Shown piece after piece: positions 22,579 to 34,993 of a stretch of 64,000 nucleotides of DNA. Each line of letters begins with the position of its first letter. The first letter of the stretch is position 1. Made by a program: the position numbers and the translations under genes. The stretch spans positions 69,812,001 through 69,876,000 of the forward strand of contig OZ231127.1 in assembly GCA_965153355.1 (NCBI GenBank), in the 5' to 3' direction. The notes beneath the pieces were generated by a model. It did not search any database and was not told the DNA's origin. It saw only the letters and a list, made by a program, of their open reading frames with translations. The stretch is from Flaccisagitta enflata (taxonomy: Eukaryota; Chaetognatha; Sagittoidea; Aphragmophora).

Positions 22579-22940
22579 ATTCAATCACTTTCACCACTAC
22601 CACTTCCACCACCATATCTACCACAACTGCCACCAAAACCACCACCACAACCCGCTCCTCGCTTTACGCCGTCATCTTCGCAACCCCGGTAATAAATCTA
22701 AATTGCCCCTTCAGTACTTGACAACTCAACGGCTCTTTCTCTTTTTCTCCCATGGTTCTCATGTTCGAGGGTCATTCCCCATGTTTACGCGTCATCTGAG
22801 TTGTAACAGGCGGCCGTGAGCCTCGTCGTTTCAGTTGTAACGAGCAGCCGTCAACATTCTCGTCCGTGTCACCGATGAAATATCGTTTTTTCTTTGACAC
22901 GTAAAAAGAAAACTTCTTTCGCACCCTTCAGTGAATTTCG

Positions 22941-23031
22941 ATGCTGGCGGCGAAAAGACTGTTTTTGAGACAAAGTCAAAGATGGCGATATAGCTTAGCC
23001 GAGTTGGAGGTCCATTCCACATTCTGCAACT
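22941..23031 (+). CDS. Candidate short first exon (weak)
   Basis: An ATG at 22941 opens MLAAKRLFLRQSQRWRY then SLAELEVHSTFCN and ends exactly at AACT|GTAAGT, a consensus donor at 23032. The first part is rich in Arg and hydrophobic residues without acidic ones, like a mitochondrial presequence. No downstream exon was recognised and there is no homology I can name, so this may be chance. Confidence 0.18.
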
Positions 23032-23469
23032 GTAAGTTGAGATGTCCTTCTCATTTGTCTACGTCCTAATCTATCTATCTTCTCTTATATTGTCGGGTTA
23101 CATCATTCTTTCTGTCATCCGACGAAGTCACTGCTTTCATAGGATGCTCCCATGCACCACATGCGTATTGAATATCTTTGTCTATCTGTCTGTCCTTCTG
23201 TTTCTCTTCAAATCTCATCCCCCCGTCCTCAAAGTACCATAATGTTATTTGATATTTGTTTTTGTTTGTTTGGCTTAGCACTTAATAGTACATTTTGTCA
23301 TTTTGTTCTCGATATCTGTTGTTGCTTGTTTGGATCGGTGTACATTTCGTCATGTTGTTTCTCTTTGTTTGGTCAACAACTTAGCGTCACTTCAAGTCAC
23401 ATGGGAAAACACTGATAAGTTATAAAGCTTCAACAAGTTGGTCTTTTTGTTTTTGTTTTGCTCTCTGTC

Positions 23470-23523
23470 TCTGTCTCTGTCTCTGTCTTTGACTCTGTCA
23501 CTCTGTCTCTCTCTCTGTCTCTC

Positions 23524-23605
<82 letters not shown>
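23470..23605. repeat. (CTGTCT)n/(CT)n microsatellite
   Basis: CTGTCT units to 23540, then perfect CT. A short (GA)n lies at 23697-23723 in the opposite sense. Confidence 0.96.
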
Positions 23606-23607
<2 letters not shown>

Positions 23608-23715
23608 GTTTTTCTATCAAGGATTTTCTGGGTTTTCGTCAGTTTTCTTAACCCCCTAGCGCGACCGTAGACACCATAATTAGCGATCGTATTGGTCAAA
23701 CGCTCGAGATTAATC

Positions 23716-23746
<31 letters not shown>

Positions 23747-24032
23747 GGAAGGATGTTCTTTTTATTGAGTGACGCTTATTTCTGAACGAGGATCAGATTT
23801 ATGGCCGCTTGGAGGCAGTAGCGGTAATTTCGTCGCGATGACTCGTGGAGACAAAAGCTAGAATATCATGATTTCTCTCCTCAGGTGAGGACTGTGGACA
23901 CACCTAGTCATTGGAGAGTCGATTTCTGCATTCAGACTTAGTAATACAACTTTACAAGGCCCTATTTTTTTCGTAAATTGCTTCGCATGACGGCCCCTGC
24001 ATAACTGCCCCTGTCCGTGTTTCCCCCCTTGT

Positions 24033-24246
24033 TTTCAGTTGTGGACACGCTAAAATATAAGAGGCTTTGTTCGACTGTCGGTTGTTCCGTCTGTCCGTTG
24101 GTCCAAAAACACGAGACAAAAAAAAATCAACGTTTTTGAGGCCTTTTCTGCCCCCCCCCCGGGCGCGTAGGGACTAGGGAGCGGATGGAGGTTAGACATC
24201 CCTGCCCAACCGTCCACAACGATATTGCGACTGTACGTCACTTGTT
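24033..24246 (-). mobile_element. Family A variant (A2), minus strand
   Basis: Plus reading: TTTTCAGTTGTGGACACGC, TATAAGAGGCTTTGTTC, GTCCGTTGGTCC, a C10 run, then CCCTGCCCAACCGTCCACAACG. Confidence 0.65.
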
Positions 24247-24363
24247 TGATCAAGAACACTCTGCGCAATTATTTAAACATTATACACGTGGCCGCGGATT
24301 ACATCGTCTCCTAAGTGCAAGTTCGATGACATCGATATTCAAAATTTTTTAACGCTGCAAAAT

Positions 24364-24990
<627 letters not shown>

Positions 24991-25054
24991 CTTTGTCTCG
25001 TTCTCGGATCGACGATTTAACACGGAAATTGGAATAGCAGCCGAAGGCGATAAG

Positions 25055-25862
25055 TGGTGAACAGTACCCATGCCTGAGAAGTATGTGATTTAGGTTGATG
25101 GGGAGCAGGGCAGCGGCCCAGAAGGAGACAAAGTCCTGTAGAACACAGGGGGAATCTGTACGTCCGTCCGTCCATCCGTCCATCCGTCTTTCTGTCTGTC
25201 TTCCTTCTGTCGGGGATGCCATGTTATCCAAGATCTCATTAAATAACATAGAGAAATGATGAAAAGCAGTATATGGACAACAGTACCCACGCCCTCCCTA
25301 AGTAGTTTGTTGGTTAAGCTGAGGGGGGAGCAGTCCAGGATCTGGGTCCCTGAGGCCATAATCTGGGCCTCAGAGACCAGTTTCTTAGTCTCAGAAGCCA
25401 GGATTTGAGTCTCTGAGGCCAGGATTTGAGTCTCTGAGGCCCGGATTTAGGCTTTTGAGGCCAGAACCTAGGTCTCAGAGGCCAGAATATGGGTCCCAGT
25501 GATCAAGATCTGGGTTTCTAAGGTTAGGGTGTGGGGTTTAGAAGCTAGAATCTGGGTATCAGAAGCCAGAATCTAGGTTTTAGGGGCTAAAATGATGTAA
25601 CTAAGACTAGAACTCAGGTCTTCTAGGCAAATTTGGGCCATTTTGCTTGGGTTTGGGCCATTTTGCTTGGATTTAGGCCATTTTGCTTGGATTGAGGTCA
25701 TTTTGCTTGGATTTGGGTTCCAAAGGAGACGAAGCCCTGAGGATGGGGTAGGGAGGATGGATGTACGGACATATGGATGGATGGATGGACAGACGGACAG
25801 ATTCCCCCTGTGTTCAAAGGACTTTGTCCCCTTCGGGCCCGCTGCCCAAAAAGGGAACACAA
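25055..25862. mobile_element. Family B copy with 21-bp minisatellite
   Basis: Left flank GGGCAGCGGCCCAGAAGGAG, TCCTGTAGAACACAGGGGG; right flank in inverse order CCCCCTGTGTTCAAAGGAC, GGGCCCGCTGCCC. Between them are 21-bp units TCTGAGGCCAGGATTTGAGTC (25340-25600) and CCATTTTGCTTGGATTTAGGC (25628-25730). Confidence 0.75.
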
Positions 25863-26046
25863 CAAACGTGAGTTACGTGACAGCCTAAAGAGAGAAATGA
25901 AATGTAGTTGAACGGCACAAACAATAGGTAGACGGCCGGTATTTACAGACCCATAGCCAAAGAATGAAATATTCACACCTATCGTCATCACAAAATAAGT
26001 CGGGAGGTCGCCGAAAAAAAGGGTTTTCATGCAACTACGTGTCCCG

Positions 26047-26185
26047 TTTTTTTGTTTTGTTTTGTTTTGTTTTGTTTTGTTTTGTTTTGTTTTGTTTTGT
26101 TTTGTTTTGTTTTGTTTTGTTTTGTTTTGTTTTGTTTTGTTGTGTTGTGTTGTGGTTTTGTTTTGTTTTGTTTTGTTTTGTTTTG
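26047..26185. repeat. (TTTTG)n pentanucleotide microsatellite
   Basis: About 25 TTTTG units with a short TGTTG interruption near 26140. Confidence 0.98.
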
Positions 26186-26217
26186 CGTGATACGAAACAT
26201 GTGTGTGTTGGAAACAT

Positions 26218-26394
<177 letters not shown>

Positions 26395-26843
26395 CCCTTT
26401 CCTGCTGCTGTAGTTGTCAGACTAGCCTGTCAATGAATTGCTTGAAAGGCAACCAAGCATTTAACCGCGTCTGTTTCATCATATGCTGTTGAACTGATAT
26501 TGCACTAGATGTCATTTGGAACATCTGATTTGGCCGCCCTTCTCTGGTCTAATTTTCTCTTCAAAACATTCTTTGTTATTAAAAAAGAAGAAAGCGGTTA
26601 TCTTAAACATCAAGGGGTGATGTGAGATAGAGGGAGGAGGTTATTGTCTTTTAGGGGAATTCATCTAAAATCCTTTTCACTCTTAGCTTGATAGAAATAA
26701 ATTTAAAAAAATGATTTAACAAAGAAAATTCTAAACTTCATGGGATATATAGGAAAAGATCCTTTTTTAGCCTCTCCCAGCGGCACGAGTTTTTATTCAT
26801 GCGTTGAGCAGATATTGAGCTGGATCTTTACCAACAATCAGAA
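26395..26843. other. Unique AT-rich stretch
   Basis: No ORF or repeat family recognised. Confidence 0.35.
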
Positions 26844-27046
26844 TAACAAGGCCGGATACACGGCTACCTTAGTCGCGTGCGGGTGGGCGGGGGCAGTATT
26901 TGAGTTACTAAAGCACTTGGGCAAGTGCAGTGAGGCCAAAGACCGCAAAAACATAAAAAAAGTAAAATGGGGACCGACCGACCAACCAACCGACCAACGG
27001 ACGGACAAAGCGGGGTGTAGTGTCGCGTAGCACGCGACTAAAAAGA
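26844..27046 (+). mobile_element. Family A, full length
   Basis: AACAAGGCCGGATACACGGC ... TTAGTCGCGTGCGGGTGGGC ... GGGGACCGACCGACC ... GCGGGGTGTAGTGTCGCGTAG-CACGCGACTAAAAAG. It is one of the four best sense-strand copies. Confidence 0.9.
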
Positions 27047-27429
27047 GATTTTCCATATCGCTCAAGTTCGCCCTTCTTCCTCCACTAGCTTCACTAACTT
27101 AACTTACTCCACTTACTTTTAGTAGATCACTTCAGGATTTGTTCATAAATTAACAAAGAACTCGTAAAATGCTTCTTTTGGGTATATCCACTGAAGCACG
27201 AATTCAAGCACGGAAAATAGGCCAGTAAAAGCCTATTCCACTGAAGCACAATTTCGTGTTTTCAATGAAAGAAAAAAGAAAATATAGAGGAAATATCCAT
27301 TCGTCATCCAGTGAGAGGATTGTCTGAAGTCGGAGGCCTTTGTCCAATGTCCAAGGGACCAAACTCACGGGTCGAAAATCCTCTCTCGCGGGTGGCAGTA
27401 CAACGACCAAGGGCGAAACTAATCGGTCG

Positions 27430-27438
27430 CCGATGTTC

Positions 27439-27508
<70 letters not shown>
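27430..27508. repeat. (TTTC)n microsatellite
   Basis: About 75 bp. Confidence 0.97.
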
Positions 27509-27509
<1 letters not shown>

Positions 27510-27689
27510 ATTTCCCGATATTTAGTGGAAAAAGAAGAAAATAGGAGGAATGGAAAGACGATAATTGAGGTGAAAGGCGTCACACTTGCAACGATACAAT
27601 TATAACACGATTTCTTAAAGGGAGGTTGATAATTAGTGATTGACCTGAATATTGAATTCGTGAGAGAGAAGGAAAAAGGAAAAGAAGAA

Positions 27690-27830
27690 TAAGAAAAAAA
27701 AAAAGATAGAGAAAAAGAAAAAGAAAAAGAAAAAGAAAAAGAAAAAGAAAAAGAAAAAGAAAAAGAAAAAGAAAAAGAGTAAAGAAAAGAAAAAAGTAAA
27801 TATAAAAGTAAAAGTAAAAGTAAAAGGCCA
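27690..27830. repeat. (GAAAAA)n hexanucleotide tract
   Basis: GAAAAA units at 27710-27780, then AAAGTAAAAG units to 27825. Confidence 0.95.
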
Positions 27831-27919
27831 TTGCAAATCGAAGCCGCAACTTGGTAGTACATCATAGGCACACTGCTGTTCCATACTGAGAGTTCAGAGC
27901 CGCTTTACCACAATGCCAC

Positions 27920-28200
27920 TTTGCGAGTTAACAACATGCAGCATTATAGTGTACATCATGATAATATCCCAGCAAAATATTGCGAGCCCATCACCACTTC
28001 CCTTCAGTAGCATGTTGCAAGATCATCACCAGCACAGCTCAGCCGTTGGGAGACATCCACGGCATATTGCAGCCGCATTTAGTTTGTACATCGCCGCATT
28101 AAACGCAGCAGCATACAGCATTTGCCGGTCCATCACCGGTCAACAGCAGCAGCGGTTATTTAGCGAGTACATCACAGCTGCGAATGGCCTCATTCAAGGT
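27920..28200. repeat. Degenerate tandem region with GCGAGTACATCA words
   Basis: Recurring GTACATCA / CCATCACC / GCAGC words roughly every 30-40 bp (27950, 27990, 28025, 28088, 28130, 28168). A 226-codon plus-strand frame (27913-28593) crosses it and runs into a CTGT tract. Its composition is repeat-driven. Confidence 0.4.
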
Positions 28201-28337
28201 CTTTTTGGGGGTGATTATCTCTGCGGTGAGCAAATGAGTCTATTGGTGGCCAATTTCTCTCTTTTGGGGGCTGAAGAAATTTCGCTCCTCGTAAATCGAA
28301 AATCGTCTCAGATTCTTCGAAGGTGCTTGTTACTTCC

Positions 28338-28409
28338 GGGTCTGTCTGTCTGTCTATTTTGCCTGTCGGTTTGCTTTGTCTGTCTATCTTGTCTGTCTGT
28401 CTGTTTGTC

Positions 28410-28462
<53 letters not shown>

Positions 28463-28508
28463 CTTTCTGTCTGTCTGTTGGTCAGTCACTCAGTCAGTCA
28501 TGTCTGTG

Positions 28509-28543
<35 letters not shown>

Positions 28544-28620
28544 TGGTCAGTCAGTCAGTTAGTCAGTCAGTCAGTCAGTCAGTCAGCCAGTAAGCCAGTC
28601 AGCCAGTCAGTCTTTTTATC
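28338..28620. repeat. (CTGT)n and (CAGT)n tetranucleotide tract
   Basis: CTGT units at 28342-28480 and 28500-28545, switching to CAGT units at 28485-28500 and 28548-28612. Confidence 0.96.
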
Positions 28621-28749
28621 TGTCTTGTCTGTTTTGTCTATCTGTCTGGCTGTTTTGCCTGTTTTGTCGGTTTCGTCTTTTTTTTTTCTGTTTTGTCTGT
28701 CTCTGTCTGATTTTCTTTCTGTCTCGCAGTCAGTCTGTTTGTCTCTCTC

Positions 28750-28783
28750 TTCAACCACAGAGTGAGCTCTCTCTGTGGTTGAA
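28750..28783. other. Perfect 13-bp stem hairpin
   Basis: TTCAACCACAGAG at 28750-28762 pairs with CTCTGTGGTTGAA at 28771-28783 across an 8-bp loop. No U-run follows and no function is apparent. Confidence 0.7.
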
Positions 28784-29049
28784 TTACATCGATGCCATTT
28801 CTTTCGAAGTCTTTCATTTATTTATCTTTCATGTTAAATCAAATGGTCTAGCCGCGCTTTTCAGGTTGTTAATACTAATTGACATTCGAACTGACGCTCG
28901 ATTTTATCGCTTACCAGTACAAACATACGGCTTATTGAAATATCTCCTATTATATACGATTACACGTAGACCTTTATCTGTCGCTCACGAGGCCTCCCAT
29001 TCATTAGCTAATGTGTGAGGTACTAACTGTAGCTAATCGTAGCTAACTG

Positions 29050-29455
29050 TACAGCTAATTTGCCAATGCCAAATGGCAATGCAACCATTTCATGGAAATC
29101 AGACGTTCATTGACTGTCTCCTGATGATCACTTATCCGTTATCGAAGGTTAGTGACCTGAATTGTGTAAGAATCTTTGCCTTGACGCCTCGATACTGTGA
29201 GTCTGTGACAACGTTCTGCTCTTCATTGAGGTGCAATATACAATCTGTAGCCAATGGGCTATTGCCGATATTCTTCGCCATTAGCCATGCAACCATTTCA
29301 TGGGAATCGGTCGTCTGTTGATTTTGTTTAGTTAATCACTGCCTCGTTACTGTGACAACGTTCTGCTCTTCATTGAGGTGCAAACTGTAGCCAATGGGCT
29401 ATTGCTGATAGTATTCGCCATTGCCCATTGGCCATGCAACCATTTTATGGAATCA
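29050..29455. repeat. Diverged tandem repeat, period about 150-190 bp
   Basis: Shared blocks GACAACGTTCTGCTCTTCAT-TGAGGTGCAA (29208, 29351), GTAGCCAATGGGCTATTGC (29247, 29390) and ATGCAACCATTT-ATGG (29080, 29288, 29432). Confidence 0.8.
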
Positions 29456-29459
29456 ATTC

Positions 29460-29860
29460 TTTGTGGATATTGTTTTGTTTTGTTCTGTTTTCTGTTAACG
29501 TAGGTTAGTGACCTGAATCATAAGAGTCAATACTTTGCTACTGTGCTCTTGTGACAAACAATTTTCCCTCTTTTCAACGTTTTCTGTTACTGCCCGTGAC
29601 CGCATTAATGGCACGTCGAGAATTGGGTGAGTTCTCTGCGCGCTGTCAATTACGGAGTTTTATTCGTACCGGGCACGATGTAGCTCCTTGAGTCCTTGTG
29701 AACAATAAAGAAGTGCTGATACTGTTGTGCACCGACATGAAAAATTCTATTCCTTGGCGGCTCGACCTCTTCATGCCCATCCCCCATGTAACCCCAGTGT
29801 TCGTGTTCATCTATCTAAGTCAAGTATATATCTGTGCATATGAAAACATAACCTGCACTC
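29460..29860. other. Unique stretch
   Basis: No gene recognised. GGTTAGTGACCTGAATCA at 29504 recalls 29148, so the tandem region may extend weakly into it. Confidence 0.35.
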
Positions 29861-29861
29861 T

Positions 29862-30558
29862 TAACCAGGCCTGATTAAAGAGGGAGCCCGCGAGCCCGAT
29901 GCTCTCTAGTTTGCTGTCAGGCTTCCATGTTTTGCTGGACGTGAGCCCGGGAGGCTCTCTCAAATTAGGCTGGATATCTTGCTGAATCTCCATTGCTGGT
30001 TCAACAACCTTTAGATTCAATAATTTTCAAATACTGAATTGTTGATCATTCTTATGGAATATCACGTTAAGTGTGAAGGAAAAAAAAGAATCACCACATG
30101 AAGGGGCTTAATTTTTCCTTGTCTCTTTAGGTTTGGTGACGACCTGGTCCTCAGATCGTTTCAAATTTTGATTTTCAAAGAGTTGACCGTTAATTTTGAA
30201 GCAATGTTGTTGACTTATTAGCTCTCGATATGATTTTCTTATATAACGCTTCTCCAACATAAGATCCAGTTCAGTTCAAGGTAGTAAAAAAAAAACAGAG
30301 GATAGTACTTAGTTCAATCCACCAGGTAGATTTTTATGATTACAAAACGTTTCTGTCAAATTATTAAAAAGAAAAGTCTTTCATTATTTGCTTGAACAAG
30401 ATCTTTTCCTTCGTGACTTCAATATGCAAATTAGGGATTTATGATGTCCTTTACCAGGTTCGCTGTTTCTCTGTCGGGCTTAGTCAAATTGTGCGAAGTG
30501 AGCCCGTAAGGCTCGGCCAAAAGAATAGCTAAAGTCAGGCCTGATTTTAACCCTTCAG
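29862..30558. repeat. Pair of related GTGAGCCCG blocks
   Basis: CAGGCCTGATT occurs at 29865 and 30537. GTGAGCCCGGGAGGCTC (29941) matches GTGAGCCCGTAAGGCTC (30498). The palindromic CAGGCCTGA words at both ends could be termini of a roughly 690-bp element, but arms are not clearly inverted. Confidence 0.35.
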
Positions 30559-30949
30559 TTTAAAAGCCTTGCTAACCAATGAACAATGCTTAAAAAGACG
30601 CGTACACGTAACTGTACTAAGTATAAAACCGGAAACCAACTCGAACGTTTTCGTCTTCATCATCATCTGTTTATCATATTCCATGTAGAAGATACTGTTG
30701 CTCAATTCGTGTGCGCATGTGTGTGCGTGACAAGGACAAAGAGATACGTATCAAAGAAAAAAGAGAAAAATGTTAGAAATTAGAAGAAATGAAAGGGAAA
30801 AAATCTCTCCTTTTCATCTTGCCAGCAAAAGTTGACAACAACACGATCGAGAAGAAAAATTTGTCGCGGACTTGAAAATTATCGATTTTATGAAAAAAAA
30901 TAATCTCTCTCTTTGTAATATTGAAGGAAGTGGAAGAGCGGGAAGGAGG

Positions 30950-31329
30950 AAGAGGGAGGAAGGAGGAAGAGAAGGAAGAAGAAGAAGAAGAAGAAGAAGA
31001 AGAAGAAGAAGACTGAAGAAGAAGAAGATTGATAAGAAGATAAGGGTGGAAAAGAAACTGAACAAGGAGATAAAGAAGAAGAAGAAGAAGAAGAAGAAGA
31101 AGAAGAAGAAGAAGAAGAAGAAGAAGAAGAAGAAGAAGAAGAAGAAGAAGAAGAAGAAGAAGAAGAGAAAAAAAGAAAGAAAAAGAACAAGAGGAAAAAG
31201 AGGAAGAAAAAAAAATAGAAGCAGGAGAAAAGGACCAATGGACTGGCTAAGCATCTTAAAGAGTCTGTGGCTTAAAAAGAAGAAGAAGAAGAAGAAGAAG
31301 AAGGAGAAGAAGAAGAAGAAGAAGAAGAA

Positions 31330-31399
<70 letters not shown>

Positions 31400-31500
31400 G
31401 AAATGAAGAGAAAAAGAAAAATCAAAGAAAGACAGAAGCAGAAGAAAGAGAAAAAGGTGAAGAAAAAGAAGAAAGAGAAAAAGATGTAGAAAATACTACG
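30950..31500. repeat. (GAA)n polypurine region
   Basis: Three GAA tracts (30975-31030, 31073-31165, 31275-31400) in about 500 bp of nearly pure purine. A single spacer (about 31225-31270) breaks it. Confidence 0.97.
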
Positions 31501-31582
31501 GATGTCACAAATTTGAATTACGTCTTGGACGCGGTGACAAAACTGTCGATGGCATCAACTGATAAACTCAAAAACTTGTCGC

Positions 31583-31587
<5 letters not shown>

Positions 31588-31655
<68 letters not shown>
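31588..31655. repeat. (GA)n microsatellite
   Basis: About 68 bp. Confidence 0.98.
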
Positions 31656-31659
<4 letters not shown>

Positions 31660-31874
31660 TTTTGATGTTATCGAAAATCCGCGACACAAAGACCTTCCGG
31701 ATCGCGTCGGAAAATACATCGGAAAGAAGTTGACAATTATTCTTTTTTTTCAGCGTTAACGTTTACGAAAGAAATGAGCATTGGGCATTGGGCAGGGGCG
31801 ATGTCTACGAAATCCACATTGGGCAGTGGCTTATTGGGCACGGCCAGGTAACGCTGAGAAGCAATCTCAATAAT

Positions 31875-31939
31875 AAATTGATTAACCGACTAACCGACTA
31901 ACCAACTAACCGACTAACCAACTAACCGACTAACCGATA
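31875..31939. repeat. (ACTAACCG/ACTAACCA)n tandem repeat
   Basis: About seven 8-bp units. The array resumes for two units at 35480-35496 on the far side of the foldback element, which shows it was the insertion target. Confidence 0.9.
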
Positions 31940-32387
31940 GGGGATGTCATACTATGTTGTCGGTGGAAACTCATTATGGAACTCTGGATATAAGTTGTTC
32001 ATGATGTCCTTAAAACAGTGGAAAAAGTTTTGGTCCACTCTCGTCTTGTCTAGATGTGCCCATTTTTGACCAAAGTCAGGGTGTCAGATAGGCGAAAATT
32101 GCAAAAATGGTCAAAATCCGCCAAAATAGGTTAACTTAAGCAGTATGTAGGGCTACCAAAATATAACTGTGCTAAAAGCCATTATCATTTTTTGCATTCA
32201 TACAACACTAATGCACATTGCTAAACCCTACAAATCAAATGGAAACCTCTGAATCAAGTCACACAGTCAATCAAAAGAGGTCAAAAATTGCAAAAAATCG
32301 CAAAAATGGCAATAACTCTAAAAATTGCTCAAGTGCTCAGTTTTTTTCCTCCAGGACTTGCATAGGTGTTTTACTTCAGTATTTTTT

Positions 32388-32557
32388 ATTAGTCGCGGAC
32401 ACGCGACTCTACACCTTGCTGTGTCGGTCGGTAGGTCGGTAGGTCCGTCCGTCCGTCGGTCCGTCCGTCCGTCACATTTTTGAATTCTGTGCCGTTTTTG
32501 CATCACTGCTCCTGCCAAACCGTCCGCGACTGGATTGCCGTGTATCCGGCCTTGTTT
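32388..32557 (-). mobile_element. Family A copy with a known empty site
   Basis: TTAGTCGCGGACACGCGACTC ... CCGTGTATCCGGCCTTGTTT. The right arm of the surrounding foldback element lacks it, reading straight from CTTCAGTATTTTTTTT to GGTTATTTG (inverse of about 35026-35050). Confidence 0.92.
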
Positions 32558-33019
32558 GGTTATTTTTTTCCTTTTTATTTTGTTTTGTTTTTTGTTTTGT
32601 CTTTTTTTCAATTTTTTTATAAACATTAGCAAGAAATGCAAAAAAAACCATTAAAATCACAGTGCAGATTTATCTTCAAAGAGGACAGAGTATGTCACAT
32701 CCAGTGGTTTTATTTTTAACCACTAAGGACAATAAAAGTTCAATACAATTCAATCATTAGAATTCTTAAAAGAGGATATCCTTTTGGCAACAAATCAAGA
32801 ATATGATGGCAGCGATACCCCTTGCCCCGCTCTTCATGATTGTGAATCAGAGTGAGGGGAAGCAGGACAGCAGCCCCAATGAGGACAAAGCTCTTTAGAA
32901 CACAGGGGGACTTTTGTTCTTCCAGCTTAATTTCATTTGATAGGGTGCAAAAGAGGACTGATTGAAGGTCTATGTTTTAGGGCTGATTTGAGGCCTGAGG
33001 AAGCTTGTTAGACAAATTA

Positions 33020-33640
33020 CCCATTGCCCTGCTTTGAATGGCTGTGAATTGAAGTGAGGAGAAGCAGGGCAGTGGCCCTGAAGGGGATGAAGTGCTGTAA
33101 AACACAGGGGGACTTACATTTGTCCTTCCGTCTATCCATCTGCCTTATGATGGCTAAGTGGAAGCCTTTGCAGGTAGATTGGTGGCCTGATATGGCTGAT
33201 TGAGAAAAGATTACAGGCAGATTTCAAGCCTGAGATGGTGGATTTCATCCTTAAGATGGCAGATTTCAGTCCCGCGAAGATGGATTCCTGGTCTGAGATT
33301 GCAGATTTCAGGCCCAAGAGGGCAGAATTCAAGCCTGAGAGGGCAGATTTCAAGCCTGAGAGGGCAGATTTCAAGCCTCAGAGGGTAGATTTCAGGCCTG
33401 AAATGGCAGATTCGGGCCCTTAGAAGGCAAATTTCAGGCAAATTTCAGGACAGATTCCAAGCCTGAGAGGACATATCTCAGTCCTGAGAGAGCTGATTTT
33501 GGACCTTAACTGTCTGATAGGGGACAAATGCACGGATGGATGGACAGATGGATGGATGGACGAACAGAACTCTCCCTGTGTCCTACAGGACTTTATCCCC
33601 TTTGGAGCCGCTACCCAGAAGGGAGCTAATTGTCAGGAAC
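33020..33640. mobile_element. Family B copy inside foldback element
   Basis: Flanks GCAGGGCAGTGGCCCTGAAG...AACACAGGGGG and CTCCCTGTGTCCTACAGGAC...GGAGCCGCTACCC. Between them are about 14 units of 21 bp, type GCAGATTTCAAGCCTGAGAGG (33175-33500). Because 21 is a multiple of three, the array stays open in several frames as heptads such as GLKSALS on the minus strand. Confidence 0.75.
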
Positions 33641-33919
33641 CTTATGGGGATCTTTACATCCCAGCAGACAACTTTCCACTTCCCCATGGCAAACACAACA
33701 TCAGTAAATCTGCTGCCAAAGAAGCAGATTCCATGATTAAGGGCAGTCTGCATTACCTTCAATTTTGTAGGTTGCAACTGTGTATTTTCTCCAGAGCTAA
33801 AGTAAATCCCTCCTTTCGGATCTTGCTAGCACAAAAATCCCACCTTTGTTGCACTGGTAGGCAGGGATAAACTGCAATAACCACAAATCACTTCTTTGGG
33901 AAGTCCTGTGGGATACATA

Positions 33920-34540
33920 AGGACTTTTGTTAGTCCGTTCATTCATTTGTCTGTCCGGTTGTCTCCCCATCAGGCCTCTTGGGCCTCAAATCTACCCTCT
34001 CAGGCCTCCAATCTGCCAACTCAGGTCTCATCTAAGCCCTCTCAACCCTTAAATCTGGATTCTTAGTCCTCATTTAGCCCTCAGACCTAAATTCTACAAT
34101 CTTCGACATCCAATTAGCTCTTTTGGTTTTCAAATTAACCATCTCAGGCTAAAAATAGTCACAGAAGCGTTAGATGGTCAGCAATACCCGTTGCCCCTAC
34201 TTGAGTATATATTTGTGTGAGATGGTTAGTGGGGGCTGATGACCTATGCTGTATTGGGGCTGAGTTTGAGCCTTGGGGCTGAGTTTTGGGTCCTGAGGTT
34301 GGGTCTGGAGGACTGAGGTTGGATTTTGGGCTTAGAAGCGGAATTTTAGCCTCAAGGTTGTGACTTAATCCTTGTGCCTGGGATTTGAATACTAGGGCTG
34401 CTGCCCAACCAGACCACTCAGACTTCCAATTAGTCTTATCAGGCCACAACCCAGCGGTTCAAGGCTTCTTAGGTCTCAAAAAAGCCTCTCAGGCCTCAGA
34501 TCATCCTCCTCAGGGCTGATTTCAGCTCTCTCTGGATTCA
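33920..34540. mobile_element. Second family B-like minisatellite block in foldback element
   Basis: 21-bp units CTCAGGCCTCCAATCTGCC (33965-34160), then the B terminal words GCGTTAGATGGTCAGCAATACCC and GGGGCTGATGACCTATGCTG, then further GGGGCTGAG-type units to 34400. Confidence 0.65.
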
Positions 34541-34961
34541 AATTTGTCTAATAAGCTTCCTCAGGCCTCAAATCAGCCCTAAAACATAGACCTTCAATCA
34601 GTCCTCTTTAGCACCCTATCAAATAAAATTAAGCTGGAAGAACAAAAGTCCCCCTGTGTTCTAAAGAGCTTTGTCCTCATTGGGGCTGCTGTCCTGCTTC
34701 CCCTCACTCCAATTCACAATCATGAAAAGCGGGGCAAGGGGTATCGCTGCCATCATATTCTTGATTTGTTGCCAAAAGGATATCCTCTTTTAAGAATTCT
34801 AATGATTGAATTGTATTGAATCTTTATTGTCCTTAGTGGTTAGAAATAAAACCACTGGATGTGACATACTCTGTCCTCTTTGAAGATAAATCTGCACTGT
34901 GATTTTAATGGGTTTTTTTATGTTTCTTGCTAATGTTTATAAAAAATTAAAAAAAAAAAAA

Positions 34962-34993
<32 letters not shown>

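Noticed and set aside
31875-31939. Telomere-type repeat (ACTAACCG)n
   Set aside because: 8-bp units with A/G variation and only seven copies. It serves as the target of the foldback element.
33175-33500. Heptad-repeat protein (GLKSALS) as a coiled-coil gene
   Set aside because: The same 21-bp periodicity is found in unrelated sequences and frames of other family B copies, without start, splice signals or conserved residues.
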